A stretch of 64,000 nucleotides of DNA from Corynebacterium coyleae (GCF_030408635.1 NZ_CP047198.1:186001-250000), one strand, 5' to 3'; positions 1 through 8,591 are shown, counted from the stretch's first letter. Made by a program: numbers and translations. The notes: generated from the sequence alone by a model not told the origin.

Positions 1-755
1 TTGCAGCGATGCAAGTCCACATCGTCGTCACCGTAGCCGATGTGGAGTTGGATCACCTGCGCACGATCGATGGCGAACCACAGCAAATGGCGAATGAGAG
101 TGCTGTCCTCTAGTCGAAGCTTCCCGGAGGTTCTTACAAACCTTTCCGCCGCTGCAAGTACCTCCTGTTCAGAGGGGCGATCTGCATCGAAATCGAGACC
201 AGTTCGGTATGCAGCGATGGACTTCACACCAGCTGCTGTAACAAGATGCTCGTCAAGCGTTACTCCGAGCTGGGTGAGGAATTCAGTGGCTTTGTCACCA
301 ACGGCTTCACCATCACGAACAGCTTCTGCCACTTGCTCTGCGACACGCTCGAGTCGGACAATCTCGTAAACAGTGCCTCCAGATGTTCGTCGAAAAGCAT
401 CCGGGTCAGTGATCGTGTCAGCGGCATGTCCGGTCTCCACGCCGAACTCCGCGATACCGGTCCTGCGGATGAAGCGTTTGTTGACTTCTTCTGATTCGAG
501 TTCAGCACGGGCGGCGATGTAGTCGTCAGGACTTGCGAACGGATCAAGTCCCAGAACCGGTGCACACAGGTTGCGGACCTGGAAACCGATCTGCGAGTCG
601 AACCGTGTCGTACCTGGAGTGGCCGCGCTTGAAGACTCAGAGATGAGCGCCTCGAATTCCTCGCGGGTTAGAGTGTCTGTGACCACGCCATGGCAATGGT
701 GATCAAAGAGGGGGATCCGATCGATAGCATCTTGCAACTCGTTGTTAGTAGACAT
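1..755 (-). CDS. Amidohydrolase (metal-dependent TIM-barrel), partial at left edge
   Basis: About 251 codons are visible before the gene runs off the left end; the start is the ATG read leftwards from 755. The N-terminus MSTNNELQDAIDRIPLFDHHCHG carries the early His-x-His metal motif (DHHCHG, near residue 20) that opens amidohydrolase-family barrels, and a conserved-looking QLHIGYGDDD strand follows near residue 240. The start overlaps the stop of the upstream glutamine-synthetase-like gene by 11 bases, so the two are translationally coupled. An amidohydrolase joined to a GS-like domain is the architecture of fungal FluG; here the two halves are separate adjacent genes. By inference it may hydrolyse the gamma-glutamyl product made by its neighbour or release the amine substrate. 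The C-terminal half is not visible. Confidence 0.85.
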   Translation of the reverse strand, partial: MSTNNELQDAIDRIPLFDHHCHGVVTDTLTREEFEALISESSSAATPGTTRFDSQIGFQVRNLCAPVLGLDPFASPDDYIAARAELESEEVNKRFIRRTGIAEFGVETGHAADTITDPDAFRRTSGGTVYEIVRLERVAEQVAEAVRDGEAVGDKATEFLTQLGVTLDEHLVTAAGVKSIAAYRTGLDFDADRPSEQEVLAAAERFVRTSGKLRLEDSTLIRHLLWFAIDRAQVIQLHIGYGDDDVDLHRC

Positions 756-2049
756 TCGCGTAAACCTCACACTGCTCAACGATGCTCTTGTCCTTCAGAT
801 GCTGGATCTCGTCGCGCTTGACCTTCAAGAATGTTTCTACCCAGGCATCTGAGAACCAAGAGCGTACGACCTCGTTTGTTTCAAAACGGTCTAGGGCTTC
901 TTTAAGGCTCGCAGGTAGGTTTTCGTTGTCCTGCGATTCGAGCTCAGAGTAATCGTCGCCAGTCACTACCGGCACTGGGTCGAGGTTTTCCTCTATTCCG
1001 GCCATCCCCGCTCGGATAATCATGCCCATCAGGATCCAAGGGTTCGCGCCGATATCGCCGCCGCGGAATTCGAAGTGGAACTGTTTATCCGGTGTGCGTC
1101 CGTCGGCTTCGTTCGTCGGACAAATGCGTACCAAAGCCTCACGGTTCTGTTCGCCACAGAATGCTTGGGCAACCGACCAATTGTGTGGCTTGAGGCGCTC
1201 GTAGCTAACTGTCAATGGGGCAAATAAGCAGGTCATCGGCGCAGCGTACTTAACCAGTCCCGCGTTAAACTGACTCGCAATGCGCGACATCCGTCCGGGT
1301 CCGTCCGGATCAAATGCGACAACTTCGCCGTCGGTGCCGTACAACCCGTAATGGACATGAACTCCAGAACCGCCCTCGGAGGCAACCGGAACAGGGGAGA
1401 AAGTGACCTCACGGTCGTAGGCCTTAAAAACAGTGCGGACAATATCGCGAACCAAAATTGCACGATCCGCAGCAGTAACAGGGTCTGTCGGCTTGACAGT
1501 CAGCTCGTATTGATACGGCGCATACTCCGGCAGCCAGCATTCTGGGTTTACACCTGCGTTTTCCAGAACATTGAAGAGTGCACTCCCCACTGGCTCTCCG
1601 TCGACGAAGCTAGCGAACGAAAATGGGTGTGTCGCTTCTTTCGCGTGGCGTTCGGTGAACTCATGCTCAAACGCTGCGGTCATGACTAACCCATGTCGGT
1701 CGCGAAGCTCGTCGACCGCTTCCTTGAGGAAGTTACGAGCGCAAGATTCCCACGGAGTGCCATCGGTGTTGATCAGGTTTGCGAAGCTCAAAGAAAACGT
1801 TGGGATTTCCGGGATACCGGCGATTTCATAGGTTGCATCAGCATCTGCCACAAGACGAATATCACCAGTGGCATCGTAGGGAATTCCATCGACAATGTGA
1901 CCGAGTGGCCCGATGCCTAGATTCGCTGGAACCCAGCCAACGCTCGCACCTTTTTCAAAATCTTTGGTGCTTATCGCCCGTCCTTTAGTGCGTGCGGAGA
2001 TATCTGTGGTTGCCAGGAACGTGAACGTGCCGTTGTTGTGGATGCTCAT
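745..2049 (-). CDS. Glutamine synthetase family protein (probable gamma-glutamyl-amine ligase)
   Basis: This 434-residue protein has the GS fold signature: an N-terminal beta-grasp part starting FLATTDISARTKGRA, the metal ligands FEHEF (about residue 130), the HVHYGLY loop (about 230) and the FEFRGGDIGANP segment with the catalytic Arg (about 325). Length and spacing resemble GS-like enzymes that attach glutamate to amines (PuuA/GlnA3-type) rather than the main 470-residue GlnA: no tyrosine adenylylation loop of the usual kind is obvious. It starts inside the stop of the permease gene (ATGA overlap) and ends inside the next gene, so it is the middle gene of a permease-ligase-amidohydrolase operon. 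Role by inference: ATP-dependent gamma-glutamylation of an imported amine or polyamine for nitrogen use. The exact substrate cannot be read from sequence. Confidence 0.85.
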   Translation of the reverse strand: MSIHNNGTFTFLATTDISARTKGRAISTKDFEKGASVGWVPANLGIGPLGHIVDGIPYDATGDIRLVADADATYEIAGIPEIPTFSLSFANLINTDGTPWESCARNFLKEAVDELRDRHGLVMTAAFEHEFTERHAKEATHPFSFASFVDGEPVGSALFNVLENAGVNPECWLPEYAPYQYELTVKPTDPVTAADRAILVRDIVRTVFKAYDREVTFSPVPVASEGGSGVHVHYGLYGTDGEVVAFDPDGPGRMSRIASQFNAGLVKYAAPMTCLFAPLTVSYERLKPHNWSVAQAFCGEQNREALVRICPTNEADGRTPDKQFHFEFRGGDIGANPWILMGMIIRAGMAGIEENLDPVPVVTGDDYSELESQDNENLPASLKEALDRFETNEVVRSWFSDAWVETFLKVKRDEIQHLKDKSIVEQCEVYANVY

Positions 2050-3479
2050 GCGTCAATGTCTTCTTTCGTAAGTTTCTGCCCAATGTTCTGGGCAAGCTTG
2101 GGATTGAGGATGATGATTGCGAGGCCCAACAAGCACCACGCGCCAGAGAGCCAGGGGAAATATGTGTACGGTGCAACCTGTCCCACGACTTGGATGAGGT
2201 AAACGTAAACGAGGTAGCCCAGCGCCAAGATTGGGAAAACGATTTCCCAGACGGGAATGGAGGATTCCTTTTTCAGGATGAACCGGATCGCGCCAACAGA
2301 AGCCATGCCATAGGCGATGACCATGCACAGCGTCGCAATAGTTGCGTACCAGTAATAGACCTCAACATTGGTTCGGCCAGCGAATGCCATTCCAAGCGCA
2401 AACACCAACGCGATAATGTTGGTCGCCCATACTGCTTGTTTCGGAACACGAGTGTGCGGATCGCGGTTTGCAAAAACGGTCGGGCCGAAACCATCGCGGG
2501 CGAGAGTGTAAATGAGGCGTGACGTCGCAGTACTCGAGCTGAGGAACGCGCCAAATGCCACCGAGAACGCAATGACAGAGATCAGCACCGCGAACCATTG
2601 GCCGATGTACGCGGAGCCGAGCTCGGTCAGTGTCGACGATGCACCTGCGAAGCGTTCAACGCCGGCTTCGTCAGTGCCGAAACCGATTGTCTGAGCAAAC
2701 ATGACGAATACATAAATGACACCGCCGGTAACCACCGCGAGCAAGAGAGCCTTAGGGACCGTCTTTTTCGGCTCCGTTGTTTCCTCCCCGAGTGAGGAAC
2801 CAGACTCAAATCCGGCCCAGGACAAGAAGGCGAAAACCGATGCGGTCATGATCGCGGACCATGAGTTTCCTGCAGGAGTGAGTGCTCCAAGATCAATCGA
2901 TGTTTCGTACGGCGCTGTGCCGGCACTTACCTTTGACAGGATCACGACGGAGAGAATCAACATGGCGATGATGCCGATCAGGCCGATTACCAGTGTGACT
3001 CTCGCGGCCGAAGTGGAGTTTCGCAGGTTGAGGTACAGTCCTAGCGCTCCGATGAACAACGGAACCAAAATGCCGACGAACTGTGAAGATCCGGAGGAGA
3101 GCTCCGTCAGCATCGCTTCGAAAAACACCGAGCATGCGCCGAGGATGCATGTAGTCATGAAAATGTATGTGCCGAGCAACGCGAAACCACTAAAGAACCC
3201 GGCTTTTGGTCCGACTGTCACGCCAGCGAGGGCGTACACCGAGCCAGCGTGCGTAACTCGTTGCAATAGCCGTACAAAAGCGTAAGCAACGAACACTGCG
3301 CCAGCGAATGCCACTGCGAATGCGAACGGAACGGCTTTGCCGACAAGCCCCGCCACACCGATGCCGTTCAGTGACATTGCCATCACCGGGGCCATGAACC
3401 CCACCGAGATGGCAGTCACCTCCCATGTAGAGAGCATTTTCCGCTCAAGAGGAGGAGAAATATCTGCAGTTGTCGTCAT
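2046..3479 (-). CDS. APC-superfamily amino acid/amine permease
   Basis: The 477-residue protein has about twelve hydrophobic segments beginning near residue 17 (STWEVTAISVGFMAPVMAMS), the glycine-rich first helix of APC transporters, and the consensus loop FAFLSWAGFESGSSLGEET around residue 215, which matches the conserved FxGFE signature of the family. It would import an amino acid or amine across the cytoplasmic membrane. It is the promoter-proximal gene of the three-gene minus-strand operon, overlapping the GS-like gene by four bases, which suggests it supplies the substrate of that enzyme. The region upstream of 3479 is A+T-rich and likely holds the operon promoter. Confidence 0.9.
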   Translation of the reverse strand: MTTTADISPPLERKMLSTWEVTAISVGFMAPVMAMSLNGIGVAGLVGKAVPFAFAVAFAGAVFVAYAFVRLLQRVTHAGSVYALAGVTVGPKAGFFSGFALLGTYIFMTTCILGACSVFFEAMLTELSSGSSQFVGILVPLFIGALGLYLNLRNSTSAARVTLVIGLIGIIAMLILSVVILSKVSAGTAPYETSIDLGALTPAGNSWSAIMTASVFAFLSWAGFESGSSLGEETTEPKKTVPKALLLAVVTGGVIYVFVMFAQTIGFGTDEAGVERFAGASSTLTELGSAYIGQWFAVLISVIAFSVAFGAFLSSSTATSRLIYTLARDGFGPTVFANRDPHTRVPKQAVWATNIIALVFALGMAFAGRTNVEVYYWYATIATLCMVIAYGMASVGAIRFILKKESSIPVWEIVFPILALGYLVYVYLIQVVGQVAPYTYFPWLSGAWCLLGLAIIILNPKLAQNIGQKLTKEDIDA

Positions 3480-3585
3480 CGATCATTCCTTCCAAAAAGC
3501 GGGATGAACGAATGCTACAAAAACTATGACTTAGGTCGCAGTAAATCATTGAATATGATTCAAAGCACACCAGATGCGAGATAGT

Positions 3586-3622
3586 AAAAGGCCCTGCCTC
3601 CAACGTGGATAAGGAGACAGGG
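3586..3622 (-). terminator. Rho-independent terminator of the secreted-protein gene
   Basis: On the minus strand a ten-base-pair stem (CCCTGTCTCC / GGAGGCAGGG, one mismatch) ends in CCTTTT, about 20 bases past the stop of the gene at 3640. Confidence 0.75.
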
Positions 3623-3639
3623 TCGGTTTGGGGGGAGAA

Positions 3640-4368
3640 CTACATGCCCAACATCGGCAGTTTGATGCCGAAGTGGGGCAGCGCGAAGAACAGGCCTGCG
3701 ATCACCAGCAGCGCCGCAATCACCCCACCGACAATGGCCGGCACGTTCACGTCCGCCTTGGCGGTGGGGTATTTCACATCTGCCTGCATGCCCTTGGTGC
3801 AGGTTTCGGCGGCGGTGGCGTCGGCGTCGTCGATAAGCATGCGCTTCGCGGCGACCTTCCCGGACGGGGTCTCCGTCCACGCCTTGTACACGTCGCCATC
3901 CTTCGCGGTCAGCGGCGTCTCCATGTGCTTCGTGTCCGGGCCAACGCGCCACGAATTCGTATCAATCGCCTCCAGCGTGCGATTCACAGTCGGCTCCGAC
4001 TCCTTCATCGTCTTCTGCGCATCCGCATACTTTGCGACGAGACCCTCCGGCAACACCTTGCCAAACTCCGCCTTCTCACCCTTGAGCGCCTTCTCGTTCT
4101 CCGCGACAACACCGGGGAAGACCTGCTCGACCGCAGCGATGAGGTCGCGAGCCTGCTCGTAGTCACCGATCGCCTTGGACTCGTCGAACCACGACTCGAT
4201 GAAACGCTTCTCGGCCGGCGCGAGCTTCACGGCGCACACGCCGTCCTTGTCCTTTGCCGCGACGGTAGCGGCGTTCGCCGGGGTGGCCGCGCCGACAACG
4301 CCGGCTGTGCCGAGCGCGAGCGTTGCTGCGGTTGCGTACGCGGCGATACGGGTGGTGGTGCTGGTCAT
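3640..4368 (-). CDS. Secreted protein with C-terminal membrane anchor, uncharacterised
   Basis: This 242-residue protein starts with a Sec signal peptide (hydrophobic stretch, then TPANAATVAA as likely cleavage site near residue 33). The mature part is hydrophilic, has one Cys near each end (GVCAVKL about 45; ETCTKGM about 190) that could pair, and finishes with a single membrane helix and a short tail LPHFGIKLPMLGM. The gene has a good Shine-Dalgarno (GAGGAGGAAAACC before the ATG) and its own terminator. The same plan, with the same CxV..AEK.F opening and P.LG.xxP tail, recurs in the gene at 43707-44567, so these are paralogues. No enzyme motif is visible; function unknown, likely at the outer face of the cytoplasmic membrane. 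A TCGTCGATAAGC motif copy lies inside (reads MLIDDAD). Confidence 0.85.
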   Translation of the reverse strand: MTSTTTRIAAYATAATLALGTAGVVGAATPANAATVAAKDKDGVCAVKLAPAEKRFIESWFDESKAIGDYEQARDLIAAVEQVFPGVVAENEKALKGEKAEFGKVLPEGLVAKYADAQKTMKESEPTVNRTLEAIDTNSWRVGPDTKHMETPLTAKDGDVYKAWTETPSGKVAAKRMLIDDADATAAETCTKGMQADVKYPTAKADVNVPAIVGGVIAALLVIAGLFFALPHFGIKLPMLGM

Positions 4369-4528
4369 GGTTTTCCTCCTCGGAGTGTGAGTGTGTGTAC
4401 GGGCTGTACCACCTCAGTATCGAGGGAGACGTGTTGCGACAGCGTTAACGCGCGATGGTGGGGGCGTTGCCGGGTAGGATCCTGGGCGAAAACACCGTGT
4501 CAGAAGCAATGTGATGAACCAGGGGTGA

Positions 4529-4795
4529 ATGGAAATTTCACAAATGCAGTTAGCCGCTTTGCTAGGCAATGGAGTTTCTCCATTGGAACCATCACCGGTC
4601 GATTACGTTTTTATGTTGCTCACGTTGGTGGCTGTGGTGCTATTAGTTGCCAGCGTGATTGTATTTTTCCGGCAACCTAACAGAGGATGGTCGGATGTCT
4701 GGATCGTGCTCTTTCTAGTGTTCATACCCGTGGTAGGACCGTTGGTGTATCTGCGGCATGTGCGGTCTAGCAAAAAGAGCGACAAAAAATCGTAG
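4529..4795 (+). CDS. Small PLDc_N-type membrane protein
   Basis: An 88-residue protein with two hydrophobic helices (about 28-48 and 58-75) separated by RQPNRGWSDVW and ending in a lysine-rich tail. The pattern of helix, basic/aromatic loop, then LVFIPVVGPLVYL is that of the PLDc_N domain, a two-helix module found alone or in front of phospholipase D-like cardiolipin synthases. AGGGGTGA just before the ATG may serve as ribosome site. It stands alone between a divergent secreted-protein gene and a structured gene-free stretch. Function of stand-alone PLDc_N proteins is not established. Confidence 0.75.
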   Translation: MEISQMQLAALLGNGVSPLEPSPVDYVFMLLTLVAVVLLVASVIVFFRQPNRGWSDVWIVLFLVFIPVVGPLVYLRHVRSSKKSDKKS

Positions 4796-4856
4796 ATGTG
4801 TGAGGCAAGGCCCAGCTTTGGGTTAAGCCGTGGGGGCGTGGCCTGGGCAAAATAAA

Positions 4857-4897
4857 GAGTGGCCCCCGCATCCCACTGAAGGGATGAAAGGCCACTC
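4857..4897 (-). terminator. Strong hairpin, probable minus-strand terminator
   Basis: GAGTGGCC and GGCCACTC form the outer stem and CATCCC/GGGATG the inner one. Read on the minus strand it is followed by CTTTATTTT, so it could end transcription of the DUF3800 gene that stops at 5023. The plus strand side lacks a T run. Confidence 0.5.
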
Positions 4898-5022
4898 AAG
4901 TTTGAAGCGCGCAACCACTTGCGCTTTCCGGGACTGCGAACTTAATCCCAGCCGGCTCGAGAGGTGGTGGGTTTTAGCCCAAATCCCTCGAGAACCCCAG
5001 TATAGAACTGGCATCAGTTAAA

Positions 5023-5697
5023 TCAAGCATTTTCTGACCCAATCGTCACAATATTGACTTTGCCTTGCTGAATGTCAGCGAAACTGTCTAATGCGAGGGC
5101 TCGTCTCAGCCGACCAGCAACTCGAGCTTTCGGTGTATTTCGGACTGTTGGGTCCATTCGACCATGCCGGCGTTCGTAGGCGATGGAACTAGCAACAATA
5201 TCTGCCAGCTGAATAAAGTCACTAGCCTCTGAATTGAAATCGTATGCTTCAAGAACGCAACGACTACCAATCGCGCGGTTTACATCACTCTTAACGAACT
5301 GTGCGACCGACTCTCCTCGTGGAGTTTGGACTAAGTCAAGGAAAACATTAACCAGTTCCCCGCGGTTAATGTTCCCACGGATAAGCCGAGAAGCCATCTT
5401 CGCTTGCTGCAGCCAAGTGTCATGGTCCCCGAAAGAGTGAGTGGAATCATAAACCGAGCCTCCAACTCTCACGTCGGCTGCGGCGAGAAGCTCAACGAGA
5501 TCAAAATAGAAATTTAACTTGTTGTTCTTGATCTCCGAGAAATGGATTTCTTGATAGAAACCGTGGGACTGGCGAAGATGGCGAATCTCCCGATCGAGTA
5601 CTTGTAGGTTCCTATTTTTGACGAACCCGACAACAAAGAACCCACCTGAAGAGTTTCGGGTTCCTGACTCGTCCAAGAAGATGGAGGATACGGGCAC
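5023..5697 (-). CDS. DUF3800 domain protein
   Basis: The 224-residue protein opens with FLDESGTRNSSGGFFVVGF, the acidic-residue-bearing first strand typical of DUF3800, and near the end has FIQLADIVASSIAYERRHGR, the matching QxADhhA motif. The fold is RNase H-like; members are often found in accessory islands, and no activity is firmly assigned. The start is GTG at 5697; no good ribosome site survives because an insertion sequence begins only 21 bases upstream (5719). Base composition is lower in G+C than the flanking housekeeping genes, which together with the IS suggests acquisition. A second, frameshifted member of the family lies at 34399-35086. Confidence 0.8.
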   Translation of the reverse strand: MPVSSIFLDESGTRNSSGGFFVVGFVKNRNLQVLDREIRHLRQSHGFYQEIHFSEIKNNKLNFYFDLVELLAAADVRVGGSVYDSTHSFGDHDTWLQQAKMASRLIRGNINRGELVNVFLDLVQTPRGESVAQFVKSDVNRAIGSRCVLEAYDFNSEASDFIQLADIVASSIAYERRHGRMDPTVRNTPKARVAGRLRRALALDSFADIQQGKVNIVTIGSENA

Positions 5698-5710
5698 TCG
5701 ATCAGGGAGC

Positions 5711-5718
5711 GAAAAAAT
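5711..5718. repeat. Target-site duplication, left copy
   Basis: GAAAAAAT directly abuts the left inverted repeat of the IS; the identical octamer at 7105-7112 abuts the right end. Confidence 0.95.
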
Positions 5719-7104
5719 GGGTTAAGCGACAAAATGTGTGTCCGGAATCGTTGATTTTCATGCTCTGAACTCCGCGTTTGCGGAAAATATATGCTCCAAA
5801 AGCATATATTGGCCCTCTCTTGCGAAAATCCCCGGTGTGGCTGCCATGGTGTGCTACGCGGCGGTGGTTCGGTTGCCCAATGCCAAAGAACCGACCACGC
5901 TGCCATTGTGGCGGCGATATGAAACGAAACGGCACCACCAGCAACGGGACGACCCGGTGGCGGTGCAAAATCTGCGGTGCTTCACTGACCAAGCAGCGCA
6001 GCGATATCACCAACGCAGCCCTATTTCGTGCGTTCATCCAGCACCTGACCACCGGGACCAGTCTTGCGGCGATCGCCGGCAACATGAGCTGCTCGACACG
6101 TACGCTGCAGCGCAAATTCGATGCCTTTTGGCTGGTTGACGTGCCTGACCCGACCATCGGCCATACAGGCAGGGTCTACGACCAGATCTTCATCGACGGC
6201 ACCTACACCGCAGGTGGCTGTCTGATCGTGGCGGCAACGCTCGACCACGTCATCGCCTGGCACTGGTGCAAACAAGAAACCACACACGACTACAAGCGCC
6301 TGCTCGAGCGCATCGAAGCACCGTTGATCGCTGTGATCGACGGTGGCCGAGGAGCCACAAGCGCAATTAAAACGTGCTGGCCAAACACCAAAATCCAACG
6401 CTGCCTCGTGCACGCCCAACGCAGAGTACGCCGCTACACCACCTCACGACCACGCACTGATGCTGGCCGCACCATCTACCGACTCGCGCTGAAACTCACC
6501 CGCATCACCACCCTGGACGAGGCTGCACAATGGGGTGCACAACTGCAAGAGTTTCACACGCTCTACAAGGATTGGCTCAACGAAAAGACACAGGTCAAAG
6601 ACCCGAAAACAGGCAAAGACACACTCGTGTGGACCCATGTCAACGTGCGCAAGGCCTACAACAGCCTCAACCACCTGTGGCGCAATGACCTGCTGTTTGT
6701 CTACCTCAAGCCCCCGAAAGGCGTGCTTAAGCCGCACCGGATCAAATCCACCACCAACAGTCTTGAAGGCGGCATCAACGCCCAGCTGAAGCTCCTTGCA
6801 AGAACTCATCGCGGCAGACGCGGTGAGCACCAACGCAAAATGCTGGATTGGTGGCTGTATCTGAAAACGGAACTGCCTGGCGATCCAATAGAAATCGCCA
6901 GACAGTCCAACTGGGGCCAGAACCAACTCGCCAAAGTTACAACCCTGACCCGAAACGAGAACCAAGCCGACTATGAAACAGGACGACCAGCCCTCTACGA
7001 CAACGGTATCGATACCGAGTACACACACTCAATCGGCATCCAAAAAGGCCACATCTAACCCCCGCGACACGCCGATAGCAGACACACATTTTGTCGCTTA
7101 ACCC
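5719..7104 (+). mobile_element. Complete insertion sequence, IS1249-type (IS256 family)
   Basis: The element is 1386 bp, bounded by perfect 24-bp inverted repeats (5719-5742 and 7081-7104, outer end GGGTTAAGCGACAAAATG) and flanked by an 8-bp direct repeat GAAAAAAT (5711-5718 and 7105-7112). It carries one transposase gene. Perfect ends and an intact duplication indicate a recent, intact insertion. Repeat length and 8-bp duplication fit IS256-family elements. Confidence 0.95.
5880..7058 (+). CDS. IS1249-type DDE transposase
   Basis: The start is taken at the ATG giving MPKNRPRCHCGGDMKRNG, because a zinc-ribbon (CHCGG ... WRCKICGASLT) begins there, as is usual for this transposase group; an in-frame ATG exists 102 bases earlier. 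The 392-residue product then has a helix-turn-helix-like segment (TTGTSLAAIAGNMSCSTRT) and the catalytic core: IDGTY (Asp), IDGGRGATSAIKTCWP (Asp) with CLVHAQR, and NSLEGGINA (Glu). These fit a DDE nuclease that cuts and joins the element's inverted repeats. The gene is intact, so the IS may be active. Confidence 0.9.
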   Translation: MPKNRPRCHCGGDMKRNGTTSNGTTRWRCKICGASLTKQRSDITNAALFRAFIQHLTTGTSLAAIAGNMSCSTRTLQRKFDAFWLVDVPDPTIGHTGRVYDQIFIDGTYTAGGCLIVAATLDHVIAWHWCKQETTHDYKRLLERIEAPLIAVIDGGRGATSAIKTCWPNTKIQRCLVHAQRRVRRYTTSRPRTDAGRTIYRLALKLTRITTLDEAAQWGAQLQEFHTLYKDWLNEKTQVKDPKTGKDTLVWTHVNVRKAYNSLNHLWRNDLLFVYLKPPKGVLKPHRIKSTTNSLEGGINAQLKLLARTHRGRRGEHQRKMLDWWLYLKTELPGDPIEIARQSNWGQNQLAKVTTLTRNENQADYETGRPALYDNGIDTEYTHSIGIQKGHI

Positions 7105-7112
7105 GAAAAAAT
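7105..7112. repeat. Target-site duplication, right copy
   Basis: GAAAAAAT, identical to 5711-5718, right after the IS right inverted repeat. Confidence 0.95.
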
Positions 7113-7171
7113 CTTCTTCTTATTCATCGCGATAATCTTAGTGGCGCTGCCGACACGGACTATCGAAAGCG

Positions 7172-7193
7172 AAAACCCGCCTCGGAAGGCGGG
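7172..7193 (-). terminator. Terminator after tRNA-Pro
   Basis: Just past the tRNA 3' end the minus strand has CCCGCC ... GGCGGG followed by TTTTC. Confidence 0.85.
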
Positions 7194-7199
7194 TTGTGT

Positions 7200-7276
<77 letters not shown>

Positions 7277-7697
7277 GTGGTATCTCGGACTGTTGTCCGC
7301 GGTACTCGAAACACAATACCCCTGGGGTTCGGTTTGGCCAAAACGGCAGGTTGTGTGCGTTTTGTTGCCGGTGTGGGGGCGTGGCGGTGGCGCGGTGGCG
7401 GTGTGGCGGCGGCGTGGCGGTGGCGCGGTGCGGCGCGGTGCGGCTTGGATCCAGCGCCACAAAAGACGATATCGGGATTTGCGTCCTCGTTTTTGCAAAA
7501 GCCCAGGTCGCGTTCCGGGAAAATCGCCAAATCCCGATATCGTCTTTTAGGCAGTTCGCGCGACCTGCGGCGGAGCAGGCAGAGCAGACGGAGCAGACGG
7601 AGCAGACGGAGCAGGCAAAGCAGCGGAGCGGCAGACGAACGGACGGGCCGACCAGCCCGCAACCGACCAGCCCGCAACCGACCACCCCGCAGCCGGT
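7277..7697. other. Gene-free, repeat-rich intergenic stretch (421 bp)
   Basis: No believable gene is present. The part next to the tRNA should hold its promoter. 7376-7447 is a G-rich run of GTGGCG/GGCGGTGGCGC units; 7461-7548 is a 20-bp inverted repeat pair; 7583-7612 repeats the 9-mer AGACGGAGC; 7650-7695 repeats a 14-mer like GACCAGCCCGCAAC. Open frames that cross it are low-complexity by-products of these repeats. Confidence 0.7.
7461..7548. repeat. Inverted repeat pair, 20-bp arms
   Basis: 7461-7480 (AAAAGACGATATCGGGATTT) is the exact reverse complement of 7529-7548, with 48 bp between. Each arm end reads ...GTCTTTT outward, so the structure could act as a two-way terminator, including for the phosphoesterase gene that stops at 7698, or be the remnant of a small palindromic element. 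Confidence 0.8.
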
Positions 7698-8591
7698 CTA
7701 CCCGCGCTCGACGACCCGGATCAGCGATGCGGACGGTGGGCAGAACAGGCGTACGGGCGCGTACTTGGACTGGCCGAGCCCGTTGGATACCTCCATCCAC
7801 ATGCGGCCGTAGCGGTGCAGGCCGGAGGCGCGTTCGCGGTCGATGTCGGCGTTGGTGACCAGGGCGCGGCCACCGGGTAGGCAGATCTGGCCGCCGTGGG
7901 TGTGGCCGGCCAGGGCGAGTTGGTAGCCGTCGGCTTCGAAGGCGTCGAGTACGCGCCGGTAGGGGGCGTGGAGGAGGCCGATGGCCAGGTCGGCGTCGGG
8001 GTTCGGCGAGCCGGCGATGGATGGGTAGTCGTCGAGGTCGTGGTGCGGGTCGTCGACACCCGCCAGCGCAAGGCGTACGCCGGAGGCTTTGAACTCCAGG
8101 CGGTTATGCGTGGCGTCGTGCCAGCCGCGCTCCATGAACGCGGCGCGCATGCCTTCCCACGGCAGGTCCACGTACGACGGCTCGCGCTTGGCGCCGGTGA
8201 GGTACTTCAGGGGGTTGACGGGGCGCGGCGCCCAGTAGTCGTTGGTGCCGAACACAAACGCGCCGGGGCGGTTGAGCAGCGGGCCGAGGGCGTCGAGCAC
8301 CCAGGGCACGCCACCAAGGTCCGACAGGTTGTCGCCGGTGTTGATCACCAGGTCCGGGTCGAGCGCGTCCAGGCCGGAGACGAACTCCACCTTTTCCTTC
8401 TGTCCGGGGATCATGTGCAAGTCGGATACGTGCAGCACCCGAAACTCCCCGCGCCCCTGCAACACGCCTGGTTCCAGCAGTGGCAGGGTGTATTCGCGCA
8501 GTTGGAAGTTGTTGCGTTCGGTGAACCCCCAGGCGAGTGCGGAGGCTCCGGCGGCGAGGGTGGCTGCGGCGGCTTTCTTCAACGTCTTCAC
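7698..8591 (-). CDS. Metallophosphoesterase, membrane-anchored (Rv3683-like)
   Basis: A calcineurin-like phosphoesterase of about 297 residues. The N-terminus KTLKKAAAATLAAGASALAWGF is a signal or anchor segment; then come the metal motifs VLHVSDLHM (about 52), NTGDNLSDLGG (about 85), GTNDYWAP (variant of GNH, about 115) and LAGHTHGGQICLP (about 250). I chose the GTG at 8591 because the hydrophobic leader begins there; GTG codons at 8597 and 8600 are alternatives. It is divergent from the yqeY-like gene (only 24 bp between), so both share a promoter region. The relatives in mycobacteria sit beside a PBP and whiB4, as here. Substrate unknown. Confidence 0.85.
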   Translation of the reverse strand: MKTLKKAAAATLAAGASALAWGFTERNNFQLREYTLPLLEPGVLQGRGEFRVLHVSDLHMIPGQKEKVEFVSGLDALDPDLVINTGDNLSDLGGVPWVLDALGPLLNRPGAFVFGTNDYWAPRPVNPLKYLTGAKREPSYVDLPWEGMRAAFMERGWHDATHNRLEFKASGVRLALAGVDDPHHDLDDYPSIAGSPNPDADLAIGLLHAPYRRVLDAFEADGYQLALAGHTHGGQICLPGGRALVTNADIDRERASGLHRYGRMWMEVSNGLGQSKYAPVRLFCPPSASLIRVVERG

